This document shows positions 1 through 5,597 of a stretch of 5,892 nt of DNA, in pieces (within the stretch, counting starts at the first letter, position 1; every line of letters begins with the position of its first letter). Made by a program: the position numbers and the translations under genes. The DNA comes from an uncultured Oxalobacteraceae bacterium (lineage in GTDB: Bacteria > Pseudomonadota > Gammaproteobacteria > Burkholderiales > Burkholderiaceae). Under the pieces are notes generated by a model. The model was not told where the DNA came from. It saw nothing but the letters and a program-made list of their open reading frames with translations, and made no database searches. The DNA is taken from NCBI GenBank assembly GCA_946480015.1, contig CAMLIL010000166.1:1-5892 (forward strand), read 5' to 3'.

Positions 1-2
1 AA

Positions 3-140
3 CTGGTGCTGGAAGTGCCGGAAGGCGAGCTGGAACTGGTCAAGCTGCAATTGCCGGCCCTGATGGCCGGTGTGGCCGAGCTCAAGGTGCCGCTGCTGGC
101 TGAAGTGGGCATCGGCAAGAACTGGGACGAAGCGCACTGA
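3..140 (+). CDS. polA: DNA polymerase I, C-terminal end (5' truncated by window)
   Basis: The first 45 codons visible are the tail of DNA polymerase I, the enzyme that fills gaps and removes RNA primers during replication and repair. The reading frame is open from the window edge to a TGA at 138-140. Its end reads VPLLAEVGIGKNWDEAH, which closely matches the known end of E. coli PolA (IPLLVEVGSGENWDQAH). This is the last part of the polymerase (palm/fingers) domain. The exonuclease domains and all catalytic residues lie outside the window. The identification depends on this short but very characteristic terminus. Confidence 0.93.
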   Translation: MVLEVPEGELELVKLQLPALMAGVAELKVPLLAEVGIGKNWDEAH

Positions 141-154
141 CGATCCCGGCTGCC

Positions 155-187
155 GGGCAGTCGCGCGTGTTTTTCGCGCAACTGCCC
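155..187 (+). terminator. GC-rich stem-loop after polA, possible terminator without a U-tract
   Basis: The arms 155-167 and 175-187 pair at 12 of 13 positions (a single C/A mismatch) around a 7-base loop, TGTTTTT. The hairpin begins 14 bases after the polA stop, where a terminator is expected. However, the T-run is in the loop rather than after the stem, and the downstream sequence (AGCTGTAACGG) is not U-rich, so it is not a textbook intrinsic terminator. It could instead stabilise the 3' end of the polA transcript. The stem is seen in the sequence; its function is inferred. Confidence 0.45.
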
Positions 188-198
188 AGCTGTAACGG

Positions 199-204
199 TA
201 CAAT
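199..204 (+). promoter_or_regulatory. Candidate -10 box (TACAAT) upstream of the ZIP transporter gene
   Basis: TACAAT differs from the TATAAT consensus at one base and lies in the gap between polA and the metal transporter gene. Transcription from it would begin near 211, leaving a leader of about 40 bases before the putative start at 250. No convincing -35 box lies 16-18 bases upstream, because that position falls in the hairpin stem at 155-187. The call is therefore weak. Confidence 0.3.
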
Positions 205-249
205 GCCCCGCTTGCGCCATTTGCAAGATCTGTACAGCGAGGCTTTCAA

Positions 250-1023
250 ATCGATCCGACTCTCATTTCCATCCTGCTTGCCACCACCATCGCGGGCGTG
301 CTGAGCATTTCCGCCGCCGCGGTGTTCTCGTTCACCTTGCTGTCGAAGATGGTCGAGCGCATGGTCAGCCTGTCGGTCGGCATCATGCTGTCCACCTCGC
401 TGCTGCACGCGCTGCCGGAAGCGTTCGAGTCGCACGCCGATCCGCGCCGCCTGTTCGCCACGCTGCTGGGCGGGCTGCTGGCCTTCTTCATGCTGGAAAA
501 GCTGGCGGTGCTGCGCCATTCGCACCACCACGAAGGCGATGGCCATCACCACGCGCATGGCCACGACAAGCGCGAAGCGGGCAAGGCCGGCTGGATGATC
601 CTGATCGGCGACGGCATGCACAACTTCACCGACGGCATCCTCATCGCCGCCGCCTTCCTGGCCAATCCGGAGCTGGGCATCGTCACCGGCCTGGCCATCA
701 TCGCCCACGAAATTCCGCAGGAAATCGGCGACTTCATCGTGCTGCTCAACGCCGGCTTCTCGCGCCTGCGCGCCTACGTCTTCAACCTGCTGTGCAGCCT
801 GATGTCGGTGGCCGGCGGCCTGCTCGGCTACTACACCCTGGACCGGGCCAGCGGCATGATTCCCTATGTACTGGTGTTCGCCTCGTCCGGCTTCATCTAC
901 ATTGCCGTGAGCGACCTGATGCCGCAAATGCAACGCCGCGCCACCGTGCGCGAATCGGTCCCGCAGGTGATGCTGATCGCGCTCGGCGTGCTGATCGTGC
1001 TGTTTCTGACGGCCGGCCATTAA
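250..1023 (+). CDS. ZIP family divalent metal transporter
   Basis: This is an inner-membrane zinc/iron-type (ZIP) transporter that imports divalent metal ions. From codon 250 it is 257 residues, mostly hydrophobic helices. A cytoplasmic-type loop at about residues 90-105 is packed with histidines (HSHHHEGDGHHHAHGHD), typical of the metal-sensing loop in ZIPs. Helix IV carries DGMHNFTDG (HNFTD at about 124-128) and helix V carries HEIPQEIGDF (about 153-162), the two metal-binding signatures. The usual LIV-1-type HEIPHE has Gln in place of the second His here. Start: the first obvious start codon, GTG at 298, lies inside the first hydrophobic helix and has no ribosome binding site. The frame is open back to 196, and GAGG at 239-242 sits seven bases before ATC at 250, giving an N-terminus of (M)DPTLISILLATTIAGVLS. 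I therefore place the start at 250 with moderate confidence; 298 is the conservative alternative. The family call is firm, but metal specificity cannot be read from the sequence. Confidence 0.9.
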   Translation: MDPTLISILLATTIAGVLSISAAAVFSFTLLSKMVERMVSLSVGIMLSTSLLHALPEAFESHADPRRLFATLLGGLLAFFMLEKLAVLRHSHHHEGDGHHHAHGHDKREAGKAGWMILIGDGMHNFTDGILIAAAFLANPELGIVTGLAIIAHEIPQEIGDFIVLLNAGFSRLRAYVFNLLCSLMSVAGGLLGYYTLDRASGMIPYVLVFASSGFIYIAVSDLMPQMQRRATVRESVPQVMLIALGVLIVLFLTAGH

Positions 1024-1035
1024 GCGTGGCATAAT
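1006..1035 (+). promoter_or_regulatory. Candidate sigma70 promoter for the Gly/Ser/Cys-tailed gene
   Basis: CTGACG at 1006-1011 (4 of 6 matches to TTGACA) and CATAAT at 1030-1035 (5 of 6 to TATAAT) are separated by 18 bases. The promoter overlaps the last codons of the ZIP gene and would start transcription near 1042, inside the palindrome at 1040-1062. It would give the downstream gene its own promoter, although read-through from the ZIP gene is also possible. Based only on consensus matching. Confidence 0.42.
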
Positions 1036-1039
1036 CAAA

Positions 1040-1062
1040 TCGCGAGCCGGATCCGGCCGCGA
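1040..1062. promoter_or_regulatory. Interrupted palindrome at the predicted transcription start (operator or leader hairpin)
   Basis: A perfect 12-base palindrome, GCCGGATCCGGC (1046-1057), is flanked by TCGCG (1040-1044) and CGCGA (1058-1062), which also pair, with a single unpaired A at 1045. It lies between the candidate -10 box and the ribosome binding site (AGGAG, 1066-1070). That position would suit a repressor operator or a 5' leader hairpin. The symmetry is directly visible; the function is inferred. Confidence 0.4.
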
Positions 1063-1076
1063 GACAGGAGCCCAGC

Positions 1077-1853
1077 ATGTTCACTGCCACATTCGGTACC
1101 ATCCACGCTTTTAAAGCCAGGCGGCTGACGCGCCGTTCGCCGTACAAGACGGCGCTGGCCGATTTGCCACCCACGCTATTCCCCTACTGGGCCAACAGCG
1201 CTCCCACTGAATTCCAAGGCATCCCGCGCGATGCCTTTTTTTTCGCGCGCTCCGCCGAAGCCCTGATGCAGTTCTTCGACTGTGCCGCCGGCAGCGAACA
1301 GCCCTGTGCGTTGCCGTCGAAAGCGGCCGATTCGGTCTGGCATGCGTGGCTGCGCATGAATGCCATCGGACTGGAACAGTTCTGCATCAAGCACTTTGGC
1401 GCAGTGATCCCGCACGTCGAGGGCGACGCCATGGACGCGCCGATCGAGCAGTCGCTGGCGGTCTGCCTGGTCAAGGCGCGTACCCGCGAGCGGCTGCAGC
1501 GCGGCGGCACTGGCTTGCCAAGACTGTTTTCGGCGGACCGCGAACTGGGCATGCCGCAAGGGTATGCTTACCGGGTCCAGCGAGGCAGGGTGGGCTTGTC
1601 GCCCATGAGCAGCGGGGGCAAGCCGTTATCGGAGATCGCCTATCCGGCCTCGTTCGCCCCGGACGCCCTGCTCACGAGCGGGCTGATTCACTCATGGGAA
1701 GTCCAGCCGCGCCGGCACTCGCATGACACTGGAGGCAGCAGCTGGAGCGATGGCGGCAGCACGGGCGATGCCGGCTGCGACGGCGGCGGCAGTTCGAGCT
1801 GCTCCGGCAGCAGCTGTGGGTCCAGCTGCGGTTCCGGCTGCGGATCGAGCTAG
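1077..1853 (+). CDS. Uncharacterised glycine-rich domain (GRDP-like) protein with a Gly/Ser/Cys-rich tail
   Basis: A 258-residue protein of unknown function with no evident signal peptide or clear membrane helix. The start is well supported: AGGAG at 1066-1070 lies six bases before ATG. The core carries ADSVWHAWL at about residues 84-92, followed by EQFCIKHFGAVIPHV at about 100-114. This D-x-x-W-H, F-C-x-x-x-F-G, H pattern resembles the conserved block of glycine-rich domain (DUF1399/GRDP-like) proteins known from plants and also found in bacteria. Residues from about 217 to the end are almost entirely Gly, Ser and Cys, with repeats such as SSCGSSCGSGCGSS. Similar Gly/Cys tails occur on other bacterial proteins of unknown function. 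The cysteines could bind metal or form cross-links, but nothing in the window proves this. It follows the ZIP gene on the same strand after 53 bases and may be co-transcribed or use its own promoter. Gene reality is high; the family assignment is from memory of motifs and is moderate. Confidence 0.8.
   Translation: MFTATFGTIHAFKARRLTRRSPYKTALADLPPTLFPYWANSAPTEFQGIPRDAFFFARSAEALMQFFDCAAGSEQPCALPSKAADSVWHAWLRMNAIGLEQFCIKHFGAVIPHVEGDAMDAPIEQSLAVCLVKARTRERLQRGGTGLPRLFSADRELGMPQGYAYRVQRGRVGLSPMSSGGKPLSEIAYPASFAPDALLTSGLIHSWEVQPRRHSHDTGGSSWSDGGSTGDAGCDGGGSSSCSGSSCGSSCGSGCGSS
1725..1850 (+). repeat. Low-complexity Gly/Ser/Cys-coding tail
   Basis: The final 42 codons of the GRDP-like gene use a small set of GGC/GGT, AGC/TCC and TGC/TGT codons, producing imperfect repeats of G-S-S-C type. 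A 7-base inverted repeat (AGCTGCT at 1797-1803, AGCAGCT at 1809-1815) falls in it, probably as a by-product of the codon repetition. Such tracts tend to vary in length between strains through slippage; that is inference here. Confidence 0.6.
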
Positions 1854-1932
1854 ACCGGATATTTCATGAGTAGAGGTCGGCGGCCGCCTGGAACCGGTTG
1901 TACCTTGTCTTGGATGGCGGGTAGAGCTGCTT

Positions 1933-3024
1933 TTACAGTTGTTCAGTCAGCGTAGTTTCCTTCGTCAGTTTCGGCTCGCCCAACAGCTTCGTCTTGTACT
2001 TCATCAGGTCGTCCTCGGGCACGTCGAAACGCTGCAGCCATTCATCTGCGGCGACGCCCCGAAGCCGCGGCTCGCCGTCTTTCGATCCGTAATGAAAGCC
2101 GCCGATCTCGGTCATGCGAATGTCTTTCAACGCCATATTCGGCAACACGTAGATCGCCGGGCGTGGATCAACTTCGATTGGGACGATTTCCGGCTTCGGC
2201 CCGGCCTGGATGACGATACCGTTGCCATAGTCGTACTTGGCAAACCAGCTCACCGGCAGTTCCGAGCGCAGCGTGAATTGCCCGCCAACCTTTTCGACCA
2301 TGGCATGGTTGATGGCGGTCAGCCATCCGACCGTTTTGATGTGGTCCTTAATCCCGTACTTTGCCCGGCCACCCATAAGGACCGGATCGCCCACGTCCAG
2401 TCCACTCATCCTGGCCGCCATGAATGCCTCGGTGGGCTCGTTCGGCTCATCGCGCACCAGCGAGAGGTTAAAGGCAAAGCCGGCAAACCCATGCACTGCC
2501 TTGAGCGTCCTGGCGAATTCCACAAACAGCTTCTGCATGGCCGTCGGGTGCTCTTCTACGAACTGGGGCGGAAACGAGAACGTCAGCGTAGCCAATCCCC
2601 AGGTTCCCATCTTTGCTTTCCATGCCCGTATTCCAGATACCTGAAACAGCCACTGGCTGGCGTCCTCCGGTTTGGCGCCGCCGGTATAGGCAAAGCTGGG
2701 CAAATCGTCAGGTCGCAATTTCTCCATCATCTTGCGCATGGGCGGCGCCTTCGCATAGGCAAATTGATCTGGGCCTGTAGGAGGCTCTTCCCGCCATAAC
2801 CACTGCAAATGGTCCTTTGCAATCGCCTCGTATGCCTCGAAACAGTCGCACATGGCAGAGCGCACTTCCGGCGTATGGGAACCGTCGAAATACAGCGAGC
2901 CGCGCACGGCCAGTGCTGCGCCGATATAGTCCTGGGGGCCATACTTCATTAGCAGCGCGCCCGGAATGAATTGCGCTTCCGGATGCGCCTGAAGGAGCGC
3001 CGCCCTATCGTCTTGATTTTCCAT
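1933..3024 (-). CDS. Type VI secretion immunity family protein (DUF3396/TsiV-like)
   Basis: A 363-residue protein with no signal peptide or membrane segment, so most likely cytoplasmic. Its features resemble the DUF3396 family, now named TsiV, type VI immunity for VRR-NUC nuclease effectors. These are an N-terminal block with GALAVRGSLYFDG-like sequence (here AALAVRGSLYFDG at about 36-48), a central WGLATLTFSFPPQFVEEHP (about 142-160) and KYGIKDHIKTVGWLTAINH (about 222-240), then a C-terminal part ending in basic/Thr-rich sequence. Such proteins bind and neutralise a toxin delivered by a type VI system, in the producer or in resistant neighbours. Start: ATG at 3024 has AAGGA five bases upstream. 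The frame stays open to 3111, but those extra codons lack a ribosome binding site and overlap the upstream gene. It is coupled to the short gene at 3033-3248, with an eight-base gap. No VgrG, PAAR or nuclease domain is visible in the window. Family call from recalled motifs; gene certain. Confidence 0.83.
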   Translation of the reverse strand: MENQDDRAALLQAHPEAQFIPGALLMKYGPQDYIGAALAVRGSLYFDGSHTPEVRSAMCDCFEAYEAIAKDHLQWLWREEPPTGPDQFAYAKAPPMRKMMEKLRPDDLPSFAYTGGAKPEDASQWLFQVSGIRAWKAKMGTWGLATLTFSFPPQFVEEHPTAMQKLFVEFARTLKAVHGFAGFAFNLSLVRDEPNEPTEAFMAARMSGLDVGDPVLMGGRAKYGIKDHIKTVGWLTAINHAMVEKVGGQFTLRSELPVSWFAKYDYGNGIVIQAGPKPEIVPIEVDPRPAIYVLPNMALKDIRMTEIGGFHYGSKDGEPRLRGVAADEWLQRFDVPEDDLMKYKTKLLGEPKLTKETTLTEQL

Positions 3025-3029
3025 TTCTA

Positions 3030-3035
3030 TCCTTA
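3030..3035 (-). promoter_or_regulatory. Ribosome binding site overlapping the upstream stop codon
   Basis: On the minus strand the sequence reads TAAGGA, then five bases, then ATG. The TAA stop of the short upstream gene (3033-3035) shares its AA with the AAGGA Shine-Dalgarno of the immunity gene (3030-3034). This decides the start at 3024 and indicates translational coupling between the two genes. Confidence 0.7.
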
Positions 3036-3248
3036 GTAACTGGGCACTGGTTGACGGCCGCCGGCCGGCGAGCCCATGCCCCCCTTGCCACCCTTTGGAC
3101 CCAAGAGCCACATCAAGATCTCACTCACCTTGCCGGCCGTTTGGAGCGATTCTACCGGGATCATCTTCCCTTTCGGCTCGGGCGCGTCGCAATCGCAATC
3201 GCCGGTCGAGCTAGCTGGTGTTCCCAGCCTGGCAGGTGACGAACGCAT
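3033..3248 (-). CDS. Short protein of unknown function coupled to the immunity gene, possible remnant of an effector
   Basis: A 71-residue frame immediately upstream of the immunity gene on the same strand. It contains a Cys/Asp cluster (GDCDCDAPEPKGK, about 16-28), a stretch that looks helical (MIPVESLQTAGKVSEILMWL, 29-48), a Gly/Lys-rich piece (LGPKGGKGGMGSPAGG, 49-64) and ends RQPVPSY. I do not recognise it. The evidence that it is real is positional: its stop codon overlaps the next gene's ribosome binding site, and the 63 bases between its internal Met at residue 29 and the Cys cluster read as ordinary coding sequence. No good ribosome binding site precedes ATG at 3248. The frame is open back to 3335, so an atypical start upstream or a start at the internal Met (residue 29) is possible. 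Because immunity genes normally follow their toxin gene, this could be the leftover N-terminal part of an effector whose toxin domain was deleted. A small independent partner protein is the alternative. Confidence 0.5.
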   Translation of the reverse strand: MRSSPARLGTPASSTGDCDCDAPEPKGKMIPVESLQTAGKVSEILMWLLGPKGGKGGMGSPAGGRQPVPSY

Positions 3249-3369
3249 TGCGCCGGCTGTTGAAAGTTTCGCAAATAGAAATAAATTTGCTGGGAGAAAA
3301 CTATATGAACGTGTAATCTCCTGCCGAGCAATGTTTTAATCCTCACAATGTTTGCATAACGGGAGCTTC
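3249..3369. promoter_or_regulatory. AT-rich divergent intergenic region, likely holding both promoters
   Basis: These 121 bases separate the leftward immunity pair from the rightward pectin lyase gene and are visibly richer in A and T than the rest of the window. Candidate -10 boxes are TTTAAT at 3335-3340 for the lyase and TATAGT (complement of 3300-3305) for the immunity pair. Neither has a good -35 box at the usual distance. An inverted repeat, GCAAAT (3271-3276) and ATTTGC (3285-3290), separated by eight bases, could be an operator. The divergent arrangement makes promoter content very likely, but the exact elements are uncertain. Confidence 0.45.
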
Positions 3370-5550
3370 ATGCAGATCGTCAACAAAACCAAAGGGCAGG
3401 CGCCGGCAACCAAGTTGCCGATACAGGTGGCCGTATCGATCGTCATCATCGCGGCGGCAGCGCATTCGGGCGCGGCAACCGTCAACACCGGTTCGGTGTC
3501 CAGCATCGTCAGCGACGACGGCACGCTGTGCCTGGGTGTCAAAGGCAACAGCACGGCCGACGGGGCCTTGCTGCAGAGTCAGAGTTGCGACGGCGGCAAT
3601 TTCCAGTCGTGGAAATTGGTCAAGGATACGTCCGGCTATTTCGAGCTGGTCAACGTCGGTAGCGGGCTGTGCATCGATGTGCCGAACGCCACGACCGCGA
3701 ACGGCGCCACTTTGCAGCAGTGGAAGTGCAGCGGCGCCGACTATCAGAAATGGAATGTGGGCGACCAGGGCAATGGCCGCTTCGGCATCCTCTCCAAATA
3801 CAGCCGGCTGGCGCTGGCGGGCCCTGAATCGGGCACCGCCTTCGGCGCGGACGTCGTGCAGTCGGCCTGGGCCGGCGCGAACAATCAGAAGTGGGCCCTG
3901 CCATTGGCCACGGTGTCGAACAGCGGCGCCACGACGGTAGGTCCGGCCAGCGGCGCCATCCTCACGCTCAAGGCTGCACAGGCGGGCAATTGCCTCGGCG
4001 TCGTCAACGCGAGCACCAACCCTGGCACCGCCTTGCAGAGCCAGGCGTGCAGCGGCACCGCATTTCAGCAGTGGAAGGCCGTCAAGGACGACGCCGGCGA
4101 CTACACCCTGATCAACGTCGGCAGCGGCCAGTGTATCGACCTGCCGGGGGCGGCGGCGGCGGCCGGGACCGTGCTGCAGCAATGGTACTGCGGCGGCGGC
4201 GCCTGGCAAAAATGGCGCTTTAGCGAGGACGGCGGCGGGCACTATTTCATCGCCTCCAGGTCGAGCGGCTTGACGCTGGACGCGGCCGGCAACGCCAACG
4301 GCGCGGCCACGATCCAGGCGGCACTGTCCGGCGCGCCCGGCCAGCAATGGACCGCCAGTGCCAGTGCGGCAATCATGGCCGGCCTGGCGGGCACGCCCGG
4401 CGCCGGCGACCTCCCGGTCGGCTTTGGCGCGGGCACCACCGGCGGCAAGGGCGGCGAGGTAGTTCGCGTCACCACGCCGGCCCAGTTGGCGTATGAACTG
4501 TGCCGCACGAAGTCGGGCGGAAAATGTACCGATCACGTGGCGCGCATTATCGAAGTGGAAGGCACCATCGATTTCCGCGGCACCGAAGGCACTGAGGTGC
4601 GCGAGGTCTGCGTCGTCAATCAGTGCAGCAATCCGCTGGGCGCGCCCGCGCCCAGCGAATACATTGCCGCCAGCCTGGGCGCTTGCACACTCAAGCCGAC
4701 CGTTCTCATGGCCTCGGATCTCGCCGGCCCGACGCCTTTGTTGATGGGCTCCAATAAAAGCCTGATCGGGGTCGGCAGCAACGCGACCATACGCGGCAAA
4801 GGCCTGACCGCGACGAGCGTTAAAAACATCATCATCCGCAACCTGCACATCACCGATATCAACCCGCAGCTGGTCTGGGGCGGCGATGCGATGACGTTCG
4901 ACGATGTGGATCACGTCTGGATCGATCACAACCACTTCTCGCTGATCGGCCGCCAGATCCTTGTAGCACATTGGGGTTCGGTCTCCAACGTGACCGTGTC
5001 GTGGAACGATTTTGACGGCCGTACGCCGTATTCGGCCACCTGCGACGGCACCCACTACTACATGATGCTGCTGTATGGCACGGCCGACAGCTTTACGATC
5101 GCCAACAACCATTTCCACCATTTCGGCGGGCGCGCCCCCCATACCGGGACGGCCGATGGCACCATGGTGATGCACATATTTAATAATTACTTCGAGTATG
5201 CACCGCACGGCCACGGGCTCGACGCTACCGCGCAGACGACCTCGGTGCTGGTTGAAGGGAACTACTACGATAACGTCGCGCGTCCGGTGGTGTCGGGCAG
5301 CGATCCCGGCATCGTGCTGGCGCCGCTGGCCGACATGAGCAGCACCGTGTCGTCGGCCTGTTCGTCCGTGTTGGAGCGGGCCTGTGTCGCCAATGTGGCC
5401 GACCCGACGCCAACCGCCGGCACCTTTCCCGCCGATACGCGCGCATTAACGCCGTTCACGGGAAAGTCGACAGTCATTGTTCCGGCGCCTTATCCGGCAA
5501 GCGATGTGCCGAAGATCGTCAAGGATTCGGTCGGCCCCGGGCGATTGTAA
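3370..5550 (+). CDS. Secreted pectin lyase-like PL1 enzyme with two tandem ricin-type lectin (CBM13-like) domains
   Basis: A 726-residue extracellular enzyme predicted to cut pectin by beta-elimination. Start: ATG at 3370 has GGGAG four bases upstream; an in-frame TTG at 3352 is less likely. Residues 1-36 form a signal peptide (hydrophobic VAVSIVIIAAAA, probable cleavage after AHSGAA). Two beta-trefoil lectin domains follow, about 45-178 and 196-330, each with three Q-x-W repeats (QSW, QKW, QKW; QQW, QKW, QQW), which would bind sugars. After an Ala/Gly-rich linker, about 345-726 is a family 1 polysaccharide lyase. SNKSLIGVGSNATIRGKGL (461-479), VWGGDAMTFDDVDHVWIDH (502-520), IGRQ (526-529), DGRTPYSATCDG (549-560) and GGRAP (586-590) match pectin lyase rather than pectate lyase. 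D506, R528 and R588 have the same spacing as the Asp154/Arg176/Arg236 active-site set of Aspergillus niger pectin lyase A. The Lys three residues after the last Arg in the fungal enzyme is His591 here. Substrate choice is inferred; the fold and secretion are firm. Confidence 0.92.
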   Translation: MQIVNKTKGQAPATKLPIQVAVSIVIIAAAAHSGAATVNTGSVSSIVSDDGTLCLGVKGNSTADGALLQSQSCDGGNFQSWKLVKDTSGYFELVNVGSGLCIDVPNATTANGATLQQWKCSGADYQKWNVGDQGNGRFGILSKYSRLALAGPESGTAFGADVVQSAWAGANNQKWALPLATVSNSGATTVGPASGAILTLKAAQAGNCLGVVNASTNPGTALQSQACSGTAFQQWKAVKDDAGDYTLINVGSGQCIDLPGAAAAAGTVLQQWYCGGGAWQKWRFSEDGGGHYFIASRSSGLTLDAAGNANGAATIQAALSGAPGQQWTASASAAIMAGLAGTPGAGDLPVGFGAGTTGGKGGEVVRVTTPAQLAYELCRTKSGGKCTDHVARIIEVEGTIDFRGTEGTEVREVCVVNQCSNPLGAPAPSEYIAASLGACTLKPTVLMASDLAGPTPLLMGSNKSLIGVGSNATIRGKGLTATSVKNIIIRNLHITDINPQLVWGGDAMTFDDVDHVWIDHNHFSLIGRQILVAHWGSVSNVTVSWNDFDGRTPYSATCDGTHYYMMLLYGTADSFTIANNHFHHFGGRAPHTGTADGTMVMHIFNNYFEYAPHGHGLDATAQTTSVLVEGNYYDNVARPVVSGSDPGIVLAPLADMSSTVSSACSSVLERACVANVADPTPTAGTFPADTRALTPFTGKSTVIVPAPYPASDVPKIVKDSVGPGRL
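3511..4356 (+). repeat. Tandem duplication of ricin-type beta-trefoil modules inside the lyase gene
   Basis: Codons for residues 48-178 and 196-329 encode two copies of the same trefoil. Corresponding stretches are NVGSGLCIDVPNATTANGAT (95-114) and NVGSGQCIDLPGAAAAAGTV (249-268), each followed by LQQW and then a Q-K-W. The DNA has diverged well beyond a recent copy, so the duplication is old or the domains were acquired separately from related sources. Confidence 0.8.
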
Positions 5551-5560
5551 GCGGTATGGA

Positions 5561-5597
5561 CGGACTGGCCCTGAAAGCGCCTGGCTAAGCCGGTCCG
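5561..5597. terminator. Weak inverted repeat between convergent genes, possible bidirectional terminator
   Basis: CGGACTGGC (5561-5569) can pair with GCCGGTCCG (5589-5597), nine pairs including one G-T, around a 19-base loop. It sits in the 34-base gap between the lyase stop and the sulfurtransferase stop and runs into the latter's last codons. There is no U-tract on either strand, so termination is only a suggestion from its position. Confidence 0.25.

Noticed and set aside
203..304. A 33-codon frame starting at ATG 203 and overlapping the ZIP start
   Set aside because: No ribosome binding site is evident, its ATG overlaps the candidate -10 box, and its product has no recognisable features. 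It is noted only as a possible leader in the start-codon finding.
82..1038. A 318-codon minus-strand frame opposite polA and the ZIP gene
   Set aside because: Its product is His/Gln/Arg-rich, typical of the complement of a hydrophobic, GC-rich membrane protein gene, and it spans two real genes.
1854..1932. Possible terminator between the convergent GRDP-like and immunity genes
   Set aside because: GGCGGCCGCC at 1879-1888 is palindromic but too tight for a loop and lacks a U-tract. No other convincing hairpin was found.
1939..2799. A 286-codon plus-strand frame opposite the immunity gene
   Set aside because: It is antisense to a recognisable family member and shows no motifs. The start has no supporting context.
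3025..3111. Upstream extension of the immunity protein by 29 codons
   Set aside because: The start at 3111 lacks a ribosome binding site and would overlap the short upstream gene, while ATG at 3024 has AAGGA at five bases.
3536..3940. Arg-rich 134-codon plus-strand frame inside the lyase gene
   Set aside because: Frame-shifted shadow of the lectin domains, rich in Arg/Ser/Thr/Ala with no domain.
3343..5214. A 623-codon open frame on the minus strand opposite the pectin lyase gene
   Set aside because: It lies fully antisense to a gene with a signal peptide, lectin repeats and clear catalytic motifs. Its product is Ala/Arg/Gly-rich with no recognisable domain. Long antisense frames are common in GC-biased coding DNA.
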